In this document: in pieces, positions 63,926 through 64,000 of the stretch
How positions within the stretch are numbered: position 1 is the stretch's first letter
Layout of the letters: every line of letters begins with the position of its first letter
Assembly (NCBI RefSeq): GCF_029852145.1
Contig: NC_079969.1
Coordinates: 14,629,142 to 14,693,141 of the forward strand
DNA: 64,000 nt
From: Microplitis mediator
Lineage: Eukaryota > Arthropoda > Insecta > Hymenoptera > Braconidae
Reading direction: 5' to 3'
Notes under the pieces: model-generated
The model's database searches: none
Told to the model about the DNA's origin: nothing
Seen by the model: only the letters and a program-made list of their open reading frames with translations
Translations under genes and position numbers: made by a program

Positions 63926-64000
63926 TCTATGATATATATATATCAGGGATAAAAAGTAACTCCTCAAAAGCCGCTCGCTCCTTGATAACTCCCCACTCCT

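Overview
The window is AT-rich invertebrate nuclear DNA, most likely from an insect and plausibly a hymenopteran such as a parasitoid wasp. Split genes have GT-AG introns, microsatellites are abundant, DNA transposons and LINEs are nested inside one another, and a BEN-domain gene is present. No bacterial or organellar features are seen. The species cannot be named from sequence alone.

Layout. 1-3.36 kb holds a GC-rich ~50-bp minisatellite, an 86-bp tandem array and a 1.5-kb foldback element. 3.36-33.92 kb is bracketed by two inverted copies of a ~66-bp satellite-like array whose outer ~530 bp are colinear and nearly identical. Inside this 30.5-kb segment are: (a) a minus-strand multi-exon gene running from about 21.0 kb down to 5.9 kb, whose exon at 8345-8546 encodes a recognisable BEN domain; (b) a plus-strand Tnp2 (EnSpm/CACTA-like) transposase gene with two small 5' exons and one in-frame stop (21.35-25.78 kb); (c) a decayed inverted LINE (27.4-29.8 kb); and (d) a decayed second transposase copy (29.9-31.65 kb, minus strand). 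The introns of the BEN gene are made almost entirely of MITEs, foldback elements and tandem repeats.

34.3-36.2 kb is a TA-flanked element with ~430-bp terminal inverted repeats. 38.4-46.2 kb is a degenerate Ty3/gypsy retrotransposon (gag, protease, RT/RNase H, integrase, plus an open zinc-knuckle ORF downstream of pol). Its 3' LTR start is marked by a polypurine tract, and no 5' LTR was found. 46.2-52.4 kb is a field of hairpin MITEs and TTATAAAATTTT repeats. 52.4-56.8 kb is a nearly full-length LINE with a fused and internally deleted ORF1/ORF2, ending in an (ATT)n tail. 56.9-64 kb holds a TA-flanked MITE, a copy of a dispersed CTTCCCGC-ended repeat, a cluster of RFX X-box-like palindromes, and a TTAA-flanked piggyBac-like element that retains one coding exon with a splice donor.

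The two things most worth follow-up are the BEN-domain gene, assembled here from exons whose splice phases agree over the 3' four exons, and the 30.5-kb inverted-repeat-bounded segment that contains both it and the transposase. Most short open frames elsewhere in the window are chance readings of repeats.
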